Shown: positions 1 through 13,687, numbered from the stretch's first letter. The stretch: DNA of 64,000 bases from Dermatemys mawii (GCA_007922305.1 ML677333.1:19923555-19987554); one strand, 5' to 3'. The notes: generated by a model from the letters alone, not told the origin. Numbers and translations: made by a program.

Positions 1-3000
1 GGTCAATAGTTTTGTTACTTTAACCTCTAGATGTCCTAAGGTCATGGCAGGTATGGCATGGCAGGTCTCAGACAGCAGATAAGGAGGACACTGAGTGGCT
101 CTTTCCTGATAGGTCACTTACCAATAAGAACAATTTATGCTTGCTATTTGTTTCACACTGTAACTTATACAGAGGTAATCTGGACCTAGCTGTCCTTCTA
201 ATAAACTCTGGAACATTGGTGGCAAGCTCTATAGTGAATTAGTTTTCACCTTTCCTAGATTGCTTCAACTGAATAGTGACGCATGACATAGGACCTTTGA
301 GAATGGGGCAATAATGAAAAACTCTTATGAAGAGGCCTCATGAAAACCCAACCAATGCAAAAAAGAAATTATGGGAAACTTTATTAATAGTTTACATAAT
401 GACTTACTGCTCCTCCTGTGCCAACTTCGAAGTATAAGCCCCACCCTCCCCCAAACCCTGTTCATCCCTTGTATACTCTTGTAAAGGTGAATTAATTCTA
501 TTCATTGCACTACTACAGGTGAGAACTCTGTTATAAAACTTTCAGTTCCAGAAATCTGGCAGTGTGGTGGAAACAAGCAAGTTCATTTATATGATCTCCT
601 CTTTCCTCCATCTTTTCCCTGAATAAACGTGCTATGGAAACAGAATGTCCTGTATTTGCTACAATGTGCTTTCAAGAGATTCAACAAGCATCCTTTTTAA
701 TTTAGTCAGTCAACAATATGATTCTCCTTAGTTCCCAAGGAGATGATCAGTTCTCAAGATAGTGGTTGAGGAAAAAATATACTTTGAAATGCTTTTACTT
801 TCAATAGAGGAAAATAATCTTTTCAAGAATATCTTTTCTGCTTAATACTAGCAAACAGTCATGTAGCATGGACTGTGTTCATGAAAATTAAATAAAATTT
901 TACATTGAGAACTTTCTTTGTGCTCTTTCATATAATTTCTGTTCAGTTTATGTAACAGCAAAATTATAAGATTTTATTTGGAATAACAGAGCCGGACAGG
1001 TAAAAGATTAAACTTTATGGGGATGAAAGCATGCTACACTTTCATCTGATTCCTAACAACCTGCGGCACAAAGATTTTAGTTGACAGGCTTTCAAGTGAA
1101 CATGAGACAGGAAAATGGAATATTGCCTTAAAAAAGTAGCAACCTTATTTGTGAGAAAGTTCAATTATTGCTGAGTCTAATACAATGTATAGTTCAATTA
1201 GCCCCAGGGGAAAAATTAGATAAGCAATTGTAACATGATTCACTAATATACTGTAGGGTTTGATCCTGCTCCCATTGAAGGCAATGGTACAATTTCCTTT
1301 GATGTCACTGGGGACTATACTTAGTGTGTGAACAGAATCCGATCTGGGCATCTGATGCTAAAGAAACGTGGATGTCTTATAATGTGCTGTCAACCTATGC
1401 AAGGTGGTAGCTCAGTTGAGCTTGGCATAGCTTTTTTCTTACCCTTTTCCTCTATCACCAATGCCTCTTAACACTCTGAAAAGTTCTCTTGCTCCAGTAG
1501 TGCTACTTGTCCACTCCCACACTTAACCAGCAGACCTATAAAATCCATCAAAAGAGGGTATCAGGATAGAACTCAAAATAGTTTTGAGATAGTTTGACAG
1601 AAATCTCCTGGGGAAACTGGCAATACACTTTCCTGTATACGATTTGAGGGATTAACCCACCACAGTCCATCTTCCAGGAAGCCTATCTATTTATCTATTT
1701 AGTTATGCATTGTATCACAATCACATTGAATCTAAACACGTTCTGTAGCTTTTATGTCTCTGTGCATGGAGTCACAAGAAGTTATTAAATATACATGATG
1801 AAACAACTCTTCATTTTGCTTCCTGAGGGAGTAATTTTATGTGGAATTATGGAGGGCTAGATTTTAATTTTATAATCCTCCCTGTGACTTCTGAAAGACA
1901 GTTCATTCCTGTTCTGTCTTTACTCTTTACATAACATTAAGAATATGAGGAAAGAAATCACATGGACACAGTTGGGCTCCAAATATATAAACATGCAAAG
2001 TCTAACTACATATATATACAGCTGGTCTCTTAAGTTCTGGTGGCATTTGCAATAGAACTCAAAAAGTCCCATTAGACGGAGCCCAAACTAAAGGGATACT
2101 CCCTAATTCCCATTCAATACACACTCCACCCCTTTTAGTCCAATTTATTTTTAAAATTATAAACATTTCTATCAAAACTACCATTATTAAATATGTAACA
2201 TGCTACATATTAATTCAGAGGAGTATTCTAACTTCTCCATGGATAACATGTTGTAGGTATTACAACAGTATCTGCATCATTTTTAGTTTTGCATTGTACC
2301 ATGGCATTTATTACAGGCGCAGGGTCTATTTGTGCCATATGGACCTTATTGAGTGCCTCTAGTTGGATACCACCATTATGCATACCGCCACTTTCAAGGG
2401 CAAGTGTGACAAGCAATCTGTAGTTGCATGTTGATTGGTACTTGAACTCAGTATTGGAATAGCAAGCACCCCAGAATATTGCCCATCTCTATAATTGTGC
2501 TGAAGCCATTGCTGGTGCTCCTTTCTTTGGGTTAAAAGTTTAAACCAGAGGTTGCTTATCTGTAACCACTGTAGATTGTTTCCCACAGAGATACTGACAA
2601 AACTGTTTAACTCCCTAGACTAAACTCAGAGTTCTTATATCAATTTGGGCATATTTACAATCTGCCACGATAAAAGATGTAGAAACAAAGACAACAGGCG
2701 TTGCAGTATGATATTCTATTACATGAGAAATTATTGCTCTCATTCCATATGGGAAATAGTCATAAGCTAACTTTAGTTCCCTGGTCCTCTCATGTTACAG
2801 GTAAGTAGTACTTTGCTACTTACCCTTACCACTAACAGATTGCTACTGTTTCCTGTGCTGATCTGTATATTGGGAGAAGCAAAGCCCTGACTATTCCCCA
2901 CTCCCTTGTTTGTAGGGAAAGCCACAGTGAATGCACATCATCTGCTTAGCATCCTGCACCAGAACTCAGGGTCTTTAGAGGCTGACCACGAACATTGGGG

Positions 3001-3970
3001 TCTTGATTTCCCTTATGTTCCTGCCTCGATGTGTAGGACAAGCCATGATCTGGCCCACAGTTAATGAAGTACTGGGTAACCAGATCAGTTACTTGCTACA
3101 GTACCCTGCCAGAAATGTACAAATTTTAACACATTATTATAGGCAGTATGACAGGAAAACTGCATAATTACTGTTGGGCTAATGTTGGTCTTAATGTGCT
3201 TACTCTTGGTGCATTTGTTTGAAAAATGAGCATCTTCACAGTATCAGACAATAAAGTAAAGGTGGACTGGAGTTCACTGTTAGGACAGACAGAAAAGGAG
3301 GGATGCCCTGAAGATAGAAAAATCTGCCACTGAATAACTATCACCAGAGGGACTAACAGAGCTGAAGTATGCTTTAACAGGCCAAGACTGTTACAGAAAG
3401 CATGCAGAATCCTAATATCACACATTGCTATGCTATAGTAGAACACATCATTCATACAACCAGATATCTCATTTAAACCCAGTGATAAATATCTAATGTC
3501 CTGTTCAGTGAGTCATGTTTCATGAATTCTTTAACCCTAATTATAGTATCATTCTTTTCTCAGATTCCTCATAACTAATACTGGCCAGTTTACAATTCAA
3601 GAATAAATAAACTGACAGAATAAATGTGATTCTTTCATCTACTATGGGCACATATTTAATCAAATAATTCATTCAAAACAAAGGGTTTATTCAGAGCACA
3701 CCTGTAAAATGTCTATGACTATTTCAGCACTGGGGAGAAAACAACAAAGTTTAAAATAAAACTTTATTACATTGCTGGTGGGAGGGGCAAGATAAATTAC
3801 TTTCTTCCAACTAAATCCCTTCTGTACCTTCCTTCCCCTCAAATAATTCCAAAATGTAATTAATGGAGTTATACTGTATATCTATTTTACAATGGTTTGC
3901 CTCTCCTGAATCAGTCAAATATACTGAGTAGAGTGTTTTGCCTAAGAAGAAAAAAATCTCTTGCTAACAA
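1..3970. other. Intergenic DNA, no gene recognised
   Basis: AT-rich sequence in which every open frame is short and has no recognisable domain. A short motif at about 1255-1320 (a 'gatcctgctcccattgaag' type sequence) resembles an amniote fold-back repeat also seen near 4 kb and 63.2 kb. I see nothing else that can be supported. Confidence 0.6.
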
Positions 3971-3973
3971 ATT

Positions 3974-4052
3974 ATGAGCTTGATCCAAATCCCATCACAG
4001 TCTATGGCAGCATTTCCATTGATTTTGGTGAGCTTTGGATCAGGCTCTACTA
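3974..4052. repeat. Small fold-back repeat
   Basis: The ends are inverted copies: GAGCTTGATCCAAA near 3975 pairs with TTTGGATCAGGCTC near 4035-4048. The centre carries the 'cccat...caatgg' type core found in a common amniote non-autonomous DNA repeat. No coding capacity. The exact ends and target duplication are unclear. Confidence 0.4.
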
Positions 4053-4385
4053 GAATACCCACATTTTAACCCCAGCTATTGGAATAGAAACGTGGATTTC
4101 TCTTTGTAACTGCATAGAAAGTTGTTTATTTTATATTATCATATTATGCATGAAACATTATATTTATATATAAAATACATATTCCTTACATCAATAATTG
4201 CTTGCTAAGGTTCAGGTAGCAAACTTTGCTGGCTATTTTTTTATTTCACAGGATGTAGGGGTAAGAAACAACTTTAAAGCTTTTGTGTCTCAAAATTGCA
4301 ATAAAATGTTGTTTTGCAGCAAACTGGGTTTTATTTTTCATATGAAATGTATTGTGTTATTTATTATTTGTAGTATCAGTGTACC

Positions 4386-4510
4386 TGGGAGACCACTGTG
4401 ATGGGTGTTGTACAAACATAAAACAAAAAGGTGGTCTCTGCCCTGAAGAGTTTACAATCCAATATAAAAAAAAGATACAACATGTGAATATAGAGATGAA
4501 TACAATGAGA
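4386..4510. repeat. Ancient amniote retroposon-like fragment
   Basis: The stretch reading roughly 'gggtgttgtacaaac', 'ggtctctgccctgaagag' and 'tttacaatcc' matches a motif order I know from old dispersed reptile repeats (LINE or SINE 3' parts). Family and boundaries are uncertain. It is not a gene. Confidence 0.3.
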
Positions 4511-5360
4511 TAATATTGATGATAAGCAGTGGTCACAGCACTGTATGAAATTTATTGTGATATGTTAAATCAAAATGCACCAGTCAAATCAGAGCATATT
4601 ACATTATGAACTATGGCATTACATGACTTTCTTCAGATCTAACCCAGTGCAATTGTCACAATCTGTAATCTGTCAAGCAAAACACTTAGAACAAAAGTGT
4701 CTGTAAACAAAGGATTTGATAGTTTGCTGTTAGTTAAACAGCTCTGAACGTTATGAAAGTCTGTCTGCTCATGAAAACAAACAGGTATGGCTGGCTGATA
4801 AATAATTCAGGTCCAAATCTTGTCCTGGATGGTACAGCAAATGGGTGCAGAGAGGTACTCTTTTGTTTTGTGTTTCACAGGTATTCACACAGATGGTCTG
4901 GGCAACAAGTAATGCAAACCTATTTTGCTGTTCCTCTAAGCAGGAATAATTTATGCATCTATCATTTACCATGTCTGCCTCTATATTTATTTACAAACAT
5001 TAAGTATGACTTCATTTTGTTAATATTTGATTATCTTAATTAGTTTTTAATATTAATTCATTACTTAAATGTCTGCATTCCTATTTATATAGTTTGGATG
5101 CCCATCACTGATACAAAAATTGAACATGAGAGACCTGAAGCACATTTAATTGTCTGTTAGTCACTACACTGGGATGCAGGCAAAAAGAAAAGCAAAAAAG
5201 TGAGAAATATAGTTTTACTAATTTTGCTTCTGTTTCACCAAATGTAATTCACTTTCACAAATCTGTCATAAATTTTATAAAATCTGCGAGCTAGCAATAA
5301 CTTTAAGACTAAAATCTGATTCTTGTTTTACACCAATGTTTGACAACATCAAGACTTTTA

Positions 5361-5602
5361 GGGCAGGTCTACACTTACCTCCCAAGTGATCGATCCTGAA
5401 GGGGTTGATTTATTGTGTCTAAAGAAGACACGATAAATCAACTGCCGAACGGTCAACCCATCAACTCCAGTATTCCACCAGAGGGAGAGGCACAGGAGGA
5501 AGACACCATGGTAAGTAGATCTAAGTATGTCGACTTCAGCTACATGATTACTGTAGCTGAAATTGTGTAACTTAGATCAATCCCCACAGCATAGACGAGG
5601 CC
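5361..5602. mobile_element. Harbinger-type MITE, 242 bp
   Basis: Non-autonomous PIF/Harbinger-like element. The terminal inverted repeats are GGGCAGGTCTACACT at the left and, read inwards from the right, GGCCTCGTCTATGCT. It is flanked by TTA on both sides (5358-5360 and 5603-5605), the expected 3-bp target duplication. An internal stem (about 5404-5440) pairs 'gttgatttattgtgtct' with 'aagacacgataaatcaac'. The 62258 element has a related internal design, and the ends resemble those of the full Harbinger element at 25418-29792, a possible source of transposase. No coding capacity. Confidence 0.82.
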
Positions 5603-5605
5603 TTA

Positions 5606-7974
5606 GACATGTATGACAACTGCACAACAGTTCATTCACCATTGTAAGTACTAAATTTTCCCGCCCACATATTCAGTATCTTTTATGTCCCAGAACTACA
5701 AAGTAAAGCAGAATATATACACAAATTGCTGCCATTTAAATTTCTGTCAACAGCTATACCTTTTTTCTTCATCTATATAATCATACTTAATGCTCGATCA
5801 ATCTTTATCCAGGCAACAAAACTGCCATGGACTGTAAGGATTAAGGCCAAATCCTGCCACTTGATGCTGTTATTCACTTTATTTAGGAGTCCGAAGCAAT
5901 CATCTGATAGCAGAATTTGTCCCCCTAGATTTTAATCTTTATAAGTTTCTCTCTTCACTTCTTTTCTCAACAAATCAACTGTAAATCAAAAGAAGAAATG
6001 TACTATACTATCTGTACCATCTATGCAGAAATTTCTGCATACTAACAATAGAACGTGACCCATTTGCACACAGAGATGTTTAAAGAAAATAAAGAAGAAA
6101 AGGGTAAGAATGTGCATGAGTGATCTGTTCACTGACAATTCTGAAAATTAATTTTTTTTTAAAAATTGAGCATTTAAAGGTTTATTTTAAAAATAAAACT
6201 AAAGGAAATTTTGAAATGAAAAGTCATTTCAAATAAAAAATCTTAACATTTAATTTAGAAAATTTCAATACCAAATACAGTATTTGCTTTTTTTAGGGTT
6301 GCTTTTCCAACCAAAGCAAATTTGGAAACATTGACACAAATTTATGAAATGATTCAATGTCCCTACTTCTGCATATTTTACTGAAAAAAATGTAGGTTCA
6401 GAAATTTTGTCCAGCTCTGTGCCTAGCCCCTAATAGTTAGAAATTATTTTATGCCCTGAAGTATGATGGTTTATATACCTTCCAATGTTCAAAAAATATT
6501 TACCATTATCACTCTGCAAATATACCCTTAATGCTGCATAAGTGATGTACCCAGAAATGGCTGACAACTTGGATACAGGAAAGGTAAAGATATAACAGTT
6601 CCTAGAGTTCTTTTCCGTTAATCTAGAGGCATGCATGTATGTATGGCTGGGGGTGAGAAGAGTTGTTTAGAATCAAAAGAGAGTGCAGCTATGGAGTGAC
6701 AACCTAGCAGTGCCCATGTGTCATGGATCCACAGGATCTGTGCTATGCCCCAGCTTTTTAAACAGTATCTTGGAGAAACCCCATCAGCGTGGCAGGCCCC
6801 ATAAAGGTCCCACTCTTCCTTCAGGATAGGCAAGCCCGTCAGCTTCAGTGCCTCCAAGATTGAGCTCCTGAACTCCAGCACTATTGTTTCACCCCATGAG
6901 TTCTGCCCAGCAACTTCAACTGACCTAGACTCCTAGTCAGAGACTTTTACACCTTCGAGGATCAATGCTTCTCAGCATGTATTTTTAGTGACTTCATGCA
7001 GAATTTTCAAAACAGAGTAACATTTATCAGTCAAGTGGAACACATCACCAGAAGTTCTTTGGTTAGCAAAAAGAAATAAAAGTTAAGACATAATCCATCT
7101 AGCTAAGCCAGTACCATCAGCTAGTCAAACTGCTACAGGCTCCATTTCAGGTTCTATTTCTGTCCTTTCACTGTCCCAGCACTTCAGATGCTCCCAAAAG
7201 CCACTTCTGAATCCTCTTTCTATCACCTCTCAGACCTTTTGTCTTTAGCTGCTGAGAGAAGGGAGAAAAATTAGCTCCTAACCTCCTCTTGTTTGTTGAT
7301 TGCTAGGTGTTAGCCATTGGGGTTTTCCATTGTCTTGGACTTTTTGTTGATATGGGTCTGCCTTGGCCAGTCCTTTAATGGCCCATTCAGTCTGCCCCAG
7401 ACAGCAAAGTATCATATACAACTCATATCTACTACATTGCTCCAACAGCAGATTTTTCCTCCATTGGGTATCAATAAAAAGTACCAGTCAACATTGAGGA
7501 ACACATAGGTTTCATAAAAATATTACAGAAAATTCCCACTTTGTCATACCAGATTATTAAAAAACAATCCTCCAGCTCACTCAGTTTACATGGCTGGGAA
7601 GGGCATCTGTCCTTTATTGTTTAACCTTTAACATCTATTTCACTAGCAAGCATGTCCCTGGGCATCGCTGACACTTTGTCTCCATTTCAGATTGTCAGAT
7701 ATCAAGATCTGGCACCAGAAGCTAACAAGGAGCCTGCATAGATGCCACTGGCCCTTTGTCTTAAGACAATGTTTCAATTAGTGCGAAAGTCAGTGGCAAT
7801 GTGAGATACCAGAAAAATTTCTGAGACTCCATTTCATATCCGTGGCTTTCACTTCGAATGAGCAAGAGTCACTCCACCATTGGAAGCTTCAGGTCACATG
7901 GTACTTCAAAAAGTAGGGGAAAAGTCAGCTGAGGTAAACAGCCAAAGTAAGGGAAAGCTCAGCAGATTATAACT
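5606..7974. other. Intergenic DNA, no gene recognised
   Basis: No exon-like frame or known domain. A possible fold-back repeat sits at about 6130-6420 (listed separately). The rest is unrecognised. Confidence 0.55.
6130..6420. repeat. Possible AT-rich MITE ending CAGAGCTGGACAAAA
   Basis: Read on the minus strand from about 6420 the sequence begins CAGAGCTGGACAAAATTTC and is rich in 'aaatttc/gaaattt' motifs, like a common amniote non-autonomous DNA transposon. The left end is not clear and no target duplication was found. Confidence 0.35.
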
Positions 7975-8229
7975 CATAAGAATGTCCCTACTAGGTCAGA
8001 CCAAAGGTCCATCTAGCCCAGTATCCTGTCTTCGGACAGTGGCCAGTGCCAGACGCTGAAGAGGGAATGAACAGAACAGGAAATCATCAAGTGATCCATC
8101 CTCTGTTGCTCATTTCCAGCTTCTGGCAAACAGAGGCTCGGGACACCACTCCTGCCCATCCTGGCTAACAGCCCTTGATGGACTTATCCTCTGTGAATTT
8201 ATCTAGTTCTTTTCTGAACCCTGTTATGG
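7975..8229 (-). mobile_element. CR1 LINE 3' UTR fragment
   Basis: CR1 3' end in reverse orientation. It starts with 'cataagaatg' (the complement of the CR1 3' terminal repeat) and continues through 'ggtcagaccaaaggtccat', 'cccagtatcctgtctt', 'ggccagtgccag' and 'tgatggacttatcctc'. Only the non-coding 3' region is present (5' truncated), as is usual for this family. A second partial copy follows directly. Confidence 0.87.
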
Positions 8230-8230
8230 T

Positions 8231-8317
8231 ATAAGAACATAAGAATGGTCCTACTGGGTCAAACCAAAGGTCTATCTAGCCCAGTATCCAGTCTTCTGAC
8301 AGTGGCCAGTGCCAGGG
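8231..8317 (-). mobile_element. Second, shorter CR1 3' end
   Basis: Repeats the start of the preceding copy ('ataagaacataagaatgg', then 'cccagtatccagtctt', then 'ggccagtgccagg') and stops abruptly. Two CR1 3' ends in the same orientation lie next to each other, so this is either a separate insertion or a partial local duplication. Confidence 0.8.
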
Positions 8318-8834
8318 TAAACTCTGAGGTAAACAATGGCTGTAGGAAATAGTAGTGAGCATGCATGGAATGTTGGCCTGCTTCAGACATCCGAGATCTG
8401 CAAGGCAGCAATATGAAGCAATCCACTGACCTTTGTAAAACATTACAGCCCTAACTTATTGGTTAGGTCACATGCCATGATTGGGAGAACAGAACTTCAG
8501 TCATTACAGTGACTAATGCCACTGAGACTCCTCACTCCCATCAGCCAGAGAGTTTAGTGTTTGCCAGTCAACTGCAGTAAGATCCACACCAAAACATAAT
8601 CAAAGAAGAAAGAACGATTATGTATCTTATAGTAACTGTGGCTTTGAGAGCTACTGTAATCAGAGTGGTTCTCGCAACATGACCTCCCTCCCTATTTTCA
8701 GAGTCTTCCGCTGCCAGAGTTTGAACTTCAAGCGAACTAAGGGAGGACTGCATCCACCCTGCCCGTGTATGTCTTTGTACGAGAGAACAGAGTGGCACAG
8801 GGCCGGGACATGGCTATTCAAAGACTCTGATCTC

Positions 8835-9070
8835 ATGCATGCATTTGTCAAAAACAAATCATGTCAAACCAACCTGACAGCTTTCTCTGACAGGGTAACA
8901 ATCCTTGTGGATAGGGAGGAAGTGGTAGACATGGTATATCTTGACTCTAATAAAGCTTTTTGATTCTGTCTTCACATAAACAAACCAGGGAAATGCAATC
9001 TAGATGGAGCTACTATAAGGTGGGTGCAAAACTGATTTGAAAACCATTCCCAGGGAGTAGTTATAAGTGG
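8835..9070 (+). mobile_element. CR1 reverse transcriptase fragment
   Basis: Translated on the plus strand it shows the non-LTR RT motif 'YLDSNKAFDSV' (palm motif A; family usual form YLDFSKAFD, here with S for F) and upstream 'SFTDRV'-like residues. It is then disrupted by stops ('CNLDGATIRWVQN' follows in another frame). A closely related fragment is at 12550-13092. It is a decayed internal piece of CR1 ORF2 with no intact frame. Confidence 0.62.
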
Positions 9071-9125
9071 TTTATGCTCAGATAAATTTGTTAATCTTTA
9101 AGGTGCCACAAGTACTCCTCGTTCT
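9071..9125 (+). mobile_element. PLE tail fragment
   Basis: Carries the motif order 'ttatgctca', 'ataaatttgttaatc', 'aaggtgccacaagtactcct', the same order as the 3' tails of the two longer Penelope-like copies at 17810-18527 and 32449-33167. It abuts the CR1 fragment before it. Confidence 0.65.
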
Positions 9126-9129
9126 AATT

Positions 9130-11616
9130 GCTGGTGGTGTTTGAAAAACAAAAGGTTACATCAAAAGCCTATTGTTTAACCAGGACTGTGTGGTCAAATG
9201 GATGCTAGAACACAGTATAAAAAGACCCTTGGATCCTGATTCTGTCATCTCAGATTTGCTTAGATTTCACCAGGGGAAGTTTGAGTCGCACGACTGAGGT
9301 CCCAATTATGCTGGGATGTTCTGAATATGAGATTTGGACATTGGACACATGACATATGAACTGAATTCTGAAGAAGTCTTTGCAGCTGCAAAGACTACCA
9401 TCTCTGCCATGAATTTGAACCTCAATGAATTGAACTCATGTCTGTATGTGTATTGATCTTTTAACCATACTCTCTCTTTTGTTTTTTTTAATACATTTAA
9501 GTTTAGTTACTAAGAATTGTCTGTCGCGTATATTTGGATAAGATCTGAAACATTCATTAACCTGGGAGGCAAATGTGTCTGATCCTTTGGGACTGATAGA
9601 ACTATTTCTTTTATATGATGAACTAAGATTTACAGAAATTTTCATCATATTTGATGTGGGTAGCTGGAGGCCTGAAGCTGGATCACTTAAAGGAAACTGT
9701 GTTGTTTGGACTTCTAAGTAACCAGTAAGGTAATAAAGAAGCTGTTTTATGTTGGCTTAGTGAAGCTAAGTATTGGAATATCCACAAACTTTGGGGGGTT
9801 TTGCTGCCCCATTCTTTGCAGTTCACCCTAATTGAGTGGCCACAGCTGGCTCCCCACTAGGAATCTAGTCACACCTTTCCTTTACATGATAATTTAAATC
9901 CCTCCTTATTACTCTAACAAGTCTGCTATTCAAAAAAATGGTTCTATGGGTATGATAGCCATCTGCCCGATGTTCCGTGAAACCAAAACCCTCCAATAAG
10001 TCCTCCAGGAAGGGGAGAGTTGTCACACTTCCTGTACACTCTTCATGCAGTGATTGGATTTCTTTTGATGCACTTCCTGTTAGCTCCAGAAACAAGTAGT
10101 TCAGTCACAGATTGCAACTATAGAACTGTAGAAAATTGCAATTATAGTACTGTAGAAAATGTTAACTCATTTCTGCACATAGTTCCTGGTCATAATAAAG
10201 TATTTATCTGGACCCCAATCTGTTCATCAGTAGCATATAAGTATTAACTAGATGTACCAGATTAGCACTGTGGTACTGTAGTTACAATGTAACTGGACTA
10301 ATATTCCTATATTCTGAAGCATCCTGTTTTAAATCTTTGTTTAATGAGAAATCAAGTTACTAATACAATGACATTTATGGAAAAATGTGCTTCTGATTAT
10401 ATGAAGCATAGAATGCATTTGTTCACTTACCAAATCAGCATGTGGCTTTTCAATAACATTTCAGTAGGAAACTAATTTTATTGCTTTTTCAGTTTATTGT
10501 AGGCTTGAATAAGTGTTTTATACAAAAATAAAGTAGGGCAGGGCAGAAATAGTTTCCAGTATATAGTTGCCACAAATTGTCTCCTGCTTTTGAAAATAAT
10601 GTTCTTTGTCTCAAGGTTTTTGTAAATACCTTGTCATTTATTTAGCACTGGGCAGAACATTACCCTGTGAAAGCTTCTGTACCTTTGACATAATCTCTTA
10701 ATTCTGTTTCAGCAAGAACGGAAGGAAAGTGGACCAAAAAATCACATGTAAATTCTTGAATCCTATATACTGTAAATGTATTTTAATATATGGAAACTAT
10801 CTGATAGTTTTAGGAACAATTATGTGTCAAGAGCAGGAAGTGTTTGTTTTTTAAACCAGTCTATAGTTATGAGTTTGTGTTCTATTGAATCAATAAAAAT
10901 ATGTAACTACTATCTGTGTGATATGACACTAATGGGTGAGTCCTGGGCAGCAGTGATTGAAGCCAAGACCTCTGGACCTAAAGGCATGAGTTTCTATTGC
11001 TTGAGCTAATGCAACTAACTCTAGTAACTCAAAACCTGAACCACATTCATAAACATCTGTGAGACAGTGCTTGGCCAGGGAAGCTCTTCCTGAGCTTCAG
11101 AACTACAGTGCAACTCAGATGCTCACATGGGCACCATTTGTAATATGATCCTTCTGGTTTTCTCACCACGTTTAAACTGTCCCCTTCCCTTCCCCTCCCC
11201 ACAACCCTGCTCTCCACTACAAAGGACTATGGTCTCTGTTTCTCACTCCTGCGTTTGAAGGATATTGCTACATTTTCCTGGATATGCAGTCCTCATCCTC
11301 AGGTTAAAAGTTAATTCAATGATTGAGGTGAGACATTAAACATTTTCAGTTGGCCAGATTGAAAATATTTAAAATTAACATTAACACATAAAACATGAAC
11401 ATACAAATCCAAGTTCCATGTCATATTTAACCTACATCACAATCCTTCTAACCACACAAGTCTCAGCCTTACAGTCAACCCTCTGATCATAGTCTTTCCC
11501 ATCAAACCCTTTCTGCTAGTCTCCTAGACTCCTTTTGGACTCAGCCAAAATATCTCCCTCAGACCCTTCCTGGGCTTTTTTCAACTTTCTCCAATCCAAC
11601 TGGAGTCTGAACCACT
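9130..11616. other. Intergenic DNA, no gene recognised
   Basis: No recognisable gene or repeat except a short imperfect tandem repeat at about 10112-10162, two copies of 'ttgcaaYtatagNactgtag' of about 25 bp each. Confidence 0.5.
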
Positions 11617-11675
11617 AAAAAGAACAGGAATACTTGTTGCACCTTAGAGACTAACAAATGTATTTCAGCATAAAC
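11617..11675 (-). mobile_element. PLE tail fragment
   Basis: Reverse-orientation tail: 'agaacaggaatacttgttgc', 'accttagagactaacaaatg', 'tatttcagcataaac'. It has only the tail and no GIY-YIG coding part. Confidence 0.7.
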
Positions 11676-12549
11676 CTAAAACTCTCTCTTAGAATCTGTC
11701 AAACCACATGCCCCAATTGGTGGCTCTACCTGATCTATTCTAATCCATTTTCTGAAATTGAATTAGGCATAATCCACAAAGTTCAAGGTAAACCCTGTTG
11801 AGGGATTGTCTTGAAAGAGAGAACCATTTCAAGGATTGCACCAGCAAACTATTAATTGTGGAGTTCTATCATTCATGACTTTTCAGTTCTCTGCAATCAA
11901 AAAAATCAGTTCAGCTGGTGAAATGTATTTTAAACTCTTTCAGTACAACAGCCAAGAGGAATGGCTGTAGATTTTGTTTGTTTGTTTTGTTTCTACCCTC
12001 CACTCACGGAACTACTAATATGGTTAAAAATACTTTTAGCTTAGCCCGCAAAGCAGAGTTGCACTTTAAAAACAAGCAGTGAATTCCCCATCCAGTTTTT
12101 CTGTTGTGCTGGTTTCTTATACTATGTCTCAGTCAGAAATTACTTCAGGCACCAGCCAGTTTAAATGCCACCAGGGAAATATTAGCCTGGCTGTGCACAA
12201 CAATAAAATTCACAGACACAACTGCTTGCTTGCTCAAAGAGAAGAGGAAAGGGGAAGAGAGGATTGATGTTTAAAAGGCTTTTACATGGAGATACTGTAC
12301 ATATTCACTGAATAATATTTTAAGAAAGCTTTCTAGTAGTTTTTTTGACTAACAACTAAGGCCCAGATATACAGGCCTCTGCCTATCCTGAGTTAGTGAG
12401 CTGAGTGGCTACCAGGTGACTTAATAGGTGGTTATGAAGAAGGAATCTTATTGCTCATGCATTCACAATTGTTACTGAGTATAATCAAATGAGTAACAAA
12501 GATTAGGAAAACAATTTAGTGTCTAGTGCAACTCCATTTCCACTTCCAC

Positions 12550-13092
12550 CTGAAAAAATCATGGAAGACAGGAATGATTCCAGAGGACTGTAAAATATAG
12601 TGCCCATCTATAAAAAAGGAAATAAGTACAACCAGGGGAATTACAGATGTGTCAGCTTAACTTCAGTATCCAGAAAGATAATGGAGCAAATAATTTAAAC
12701 AATCACTTTGCAAACACCTAAAAGATAATAAGGTGATAAGTAACAGTCAACATGGATTTGTCAGGAACAAATCATGTCACACCAACCTAATAGCTTTCTT
12801 TGACAGGGTACAAATGCAAGGGGAAGTGGTAAATGTTGTATATCTTGACTTTAGTAATGCTTTTGATACTGTCTTGTATGATCTCATATACAAACTAGGG
12901 TAATGCAATCTAGATGGAGCTACTATAAGGTGGGTGCATAACTGGTTGGAAAACAGTTCTGAGAGAGTACTTAGCAGTGTTTCACAGTCAAGCTGGAAGG
13001 GCATATCAAGTGGGGGTCCCAGAGGAATCAGTTCTGGGTCTGGCTCTGATTGATATCTTCAGTGATTTAGATAATAGAGTTAAGATAGTATT
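12550..13092 (+). mobile_element. CR1 reverse transcriptase fragment
   Basis: Decayed CR1 ORF2. In order on the plus strand it shows an RT finger-like motif 'VPIYKKGN' with 'NYRCVSLTSVSRKIMEQI', then 'VVYLDFSNAFDTV' (palm motif A), then remnants of the 'GVPQGS.LGP' region ('GGPRGISSG'). Several in-frame stops and shifts separate these blocks, so it cannot make a polymerase. The RT palm YADD motif and the 3' UTR are not present here. Confidence 0.68.
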
Positions 13093-13138
13093 CTTGCACT
13101 TCTTTAAAGTGTAGTGATCTGATATTATGGTGAATACA

Positions 13139-13193
13139 TATATGAATAAATGAATGAATAAATATATGAATAAATGAATAAATATATGAATAC
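13139..13193 (+). repeat. AT-rich tandem repeat (gaataaat)
   Basis: Tandem 'gaataaatgaata' and 'aatatatgaataaat' units over about 55 bp. Simple-sequence repeat. Confidence 0.85.
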
Positions 13194-13577
13194 AGGCGAA
13201 TTGCACCTTACATTTAACATGTGCGATTTCAGCTTTGCGCGGTCGGCAAAAAAAGAGAAAAATAACAATTTAAAAACTGTGTCTGTAGTACAGGTGATTC
13301 TGCATGCTATTCAACTCAATGAGTGTTTGACTATACTTGGTTACCTAAGAAATAAAGATAAAATCTCAATTTGTGTTCTAGACAGGACAGGATTTGGATC
13401 AAGCAGTGTCTCACCTTGATGGTATAGCTCCTTAATACACAAGCTGGGATTCTTCTTTCCTGCGTGGGAGTACTTTCCCCGTACAGGTCTTTGCTCTCCA
13501 AAAGATGTTGAGCTGGGGAGCGAGTGGGGGTCGGTGGAAGAGAGGCCAAAGGATGATGTCACTTCTCTTTCTTTATA

Positions 13578-13687
13578 AACCATGAGGAGTCCAGTGGCAC
13601 CTTAAAGACTAACAGATTTATTTGGGCACTGGACTCCTTGTTTTTGAGAATATAGACAAACACATCTACCCCTCTAATACTTCGCTC
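13578..13687. mobile_element. Fold-back PLE tail insertion (centre deleted)
   Basis: The left part is a tail in minus orientation ('gaggagtccagtggcacctt' then 'agactaacagatttattt'). The right part is a tail end in plus orientation ('ggactccttgtttttg' then 'ctacccctctaatactt'). The middle of the tail is missing. A 7-bp repeat CTTTATA flanks it (13571-13577 and 13688-13694), so the target duplication is weak. It resembles the clearer fold-back copies at 24950 and 37156. Confidence 0.6.
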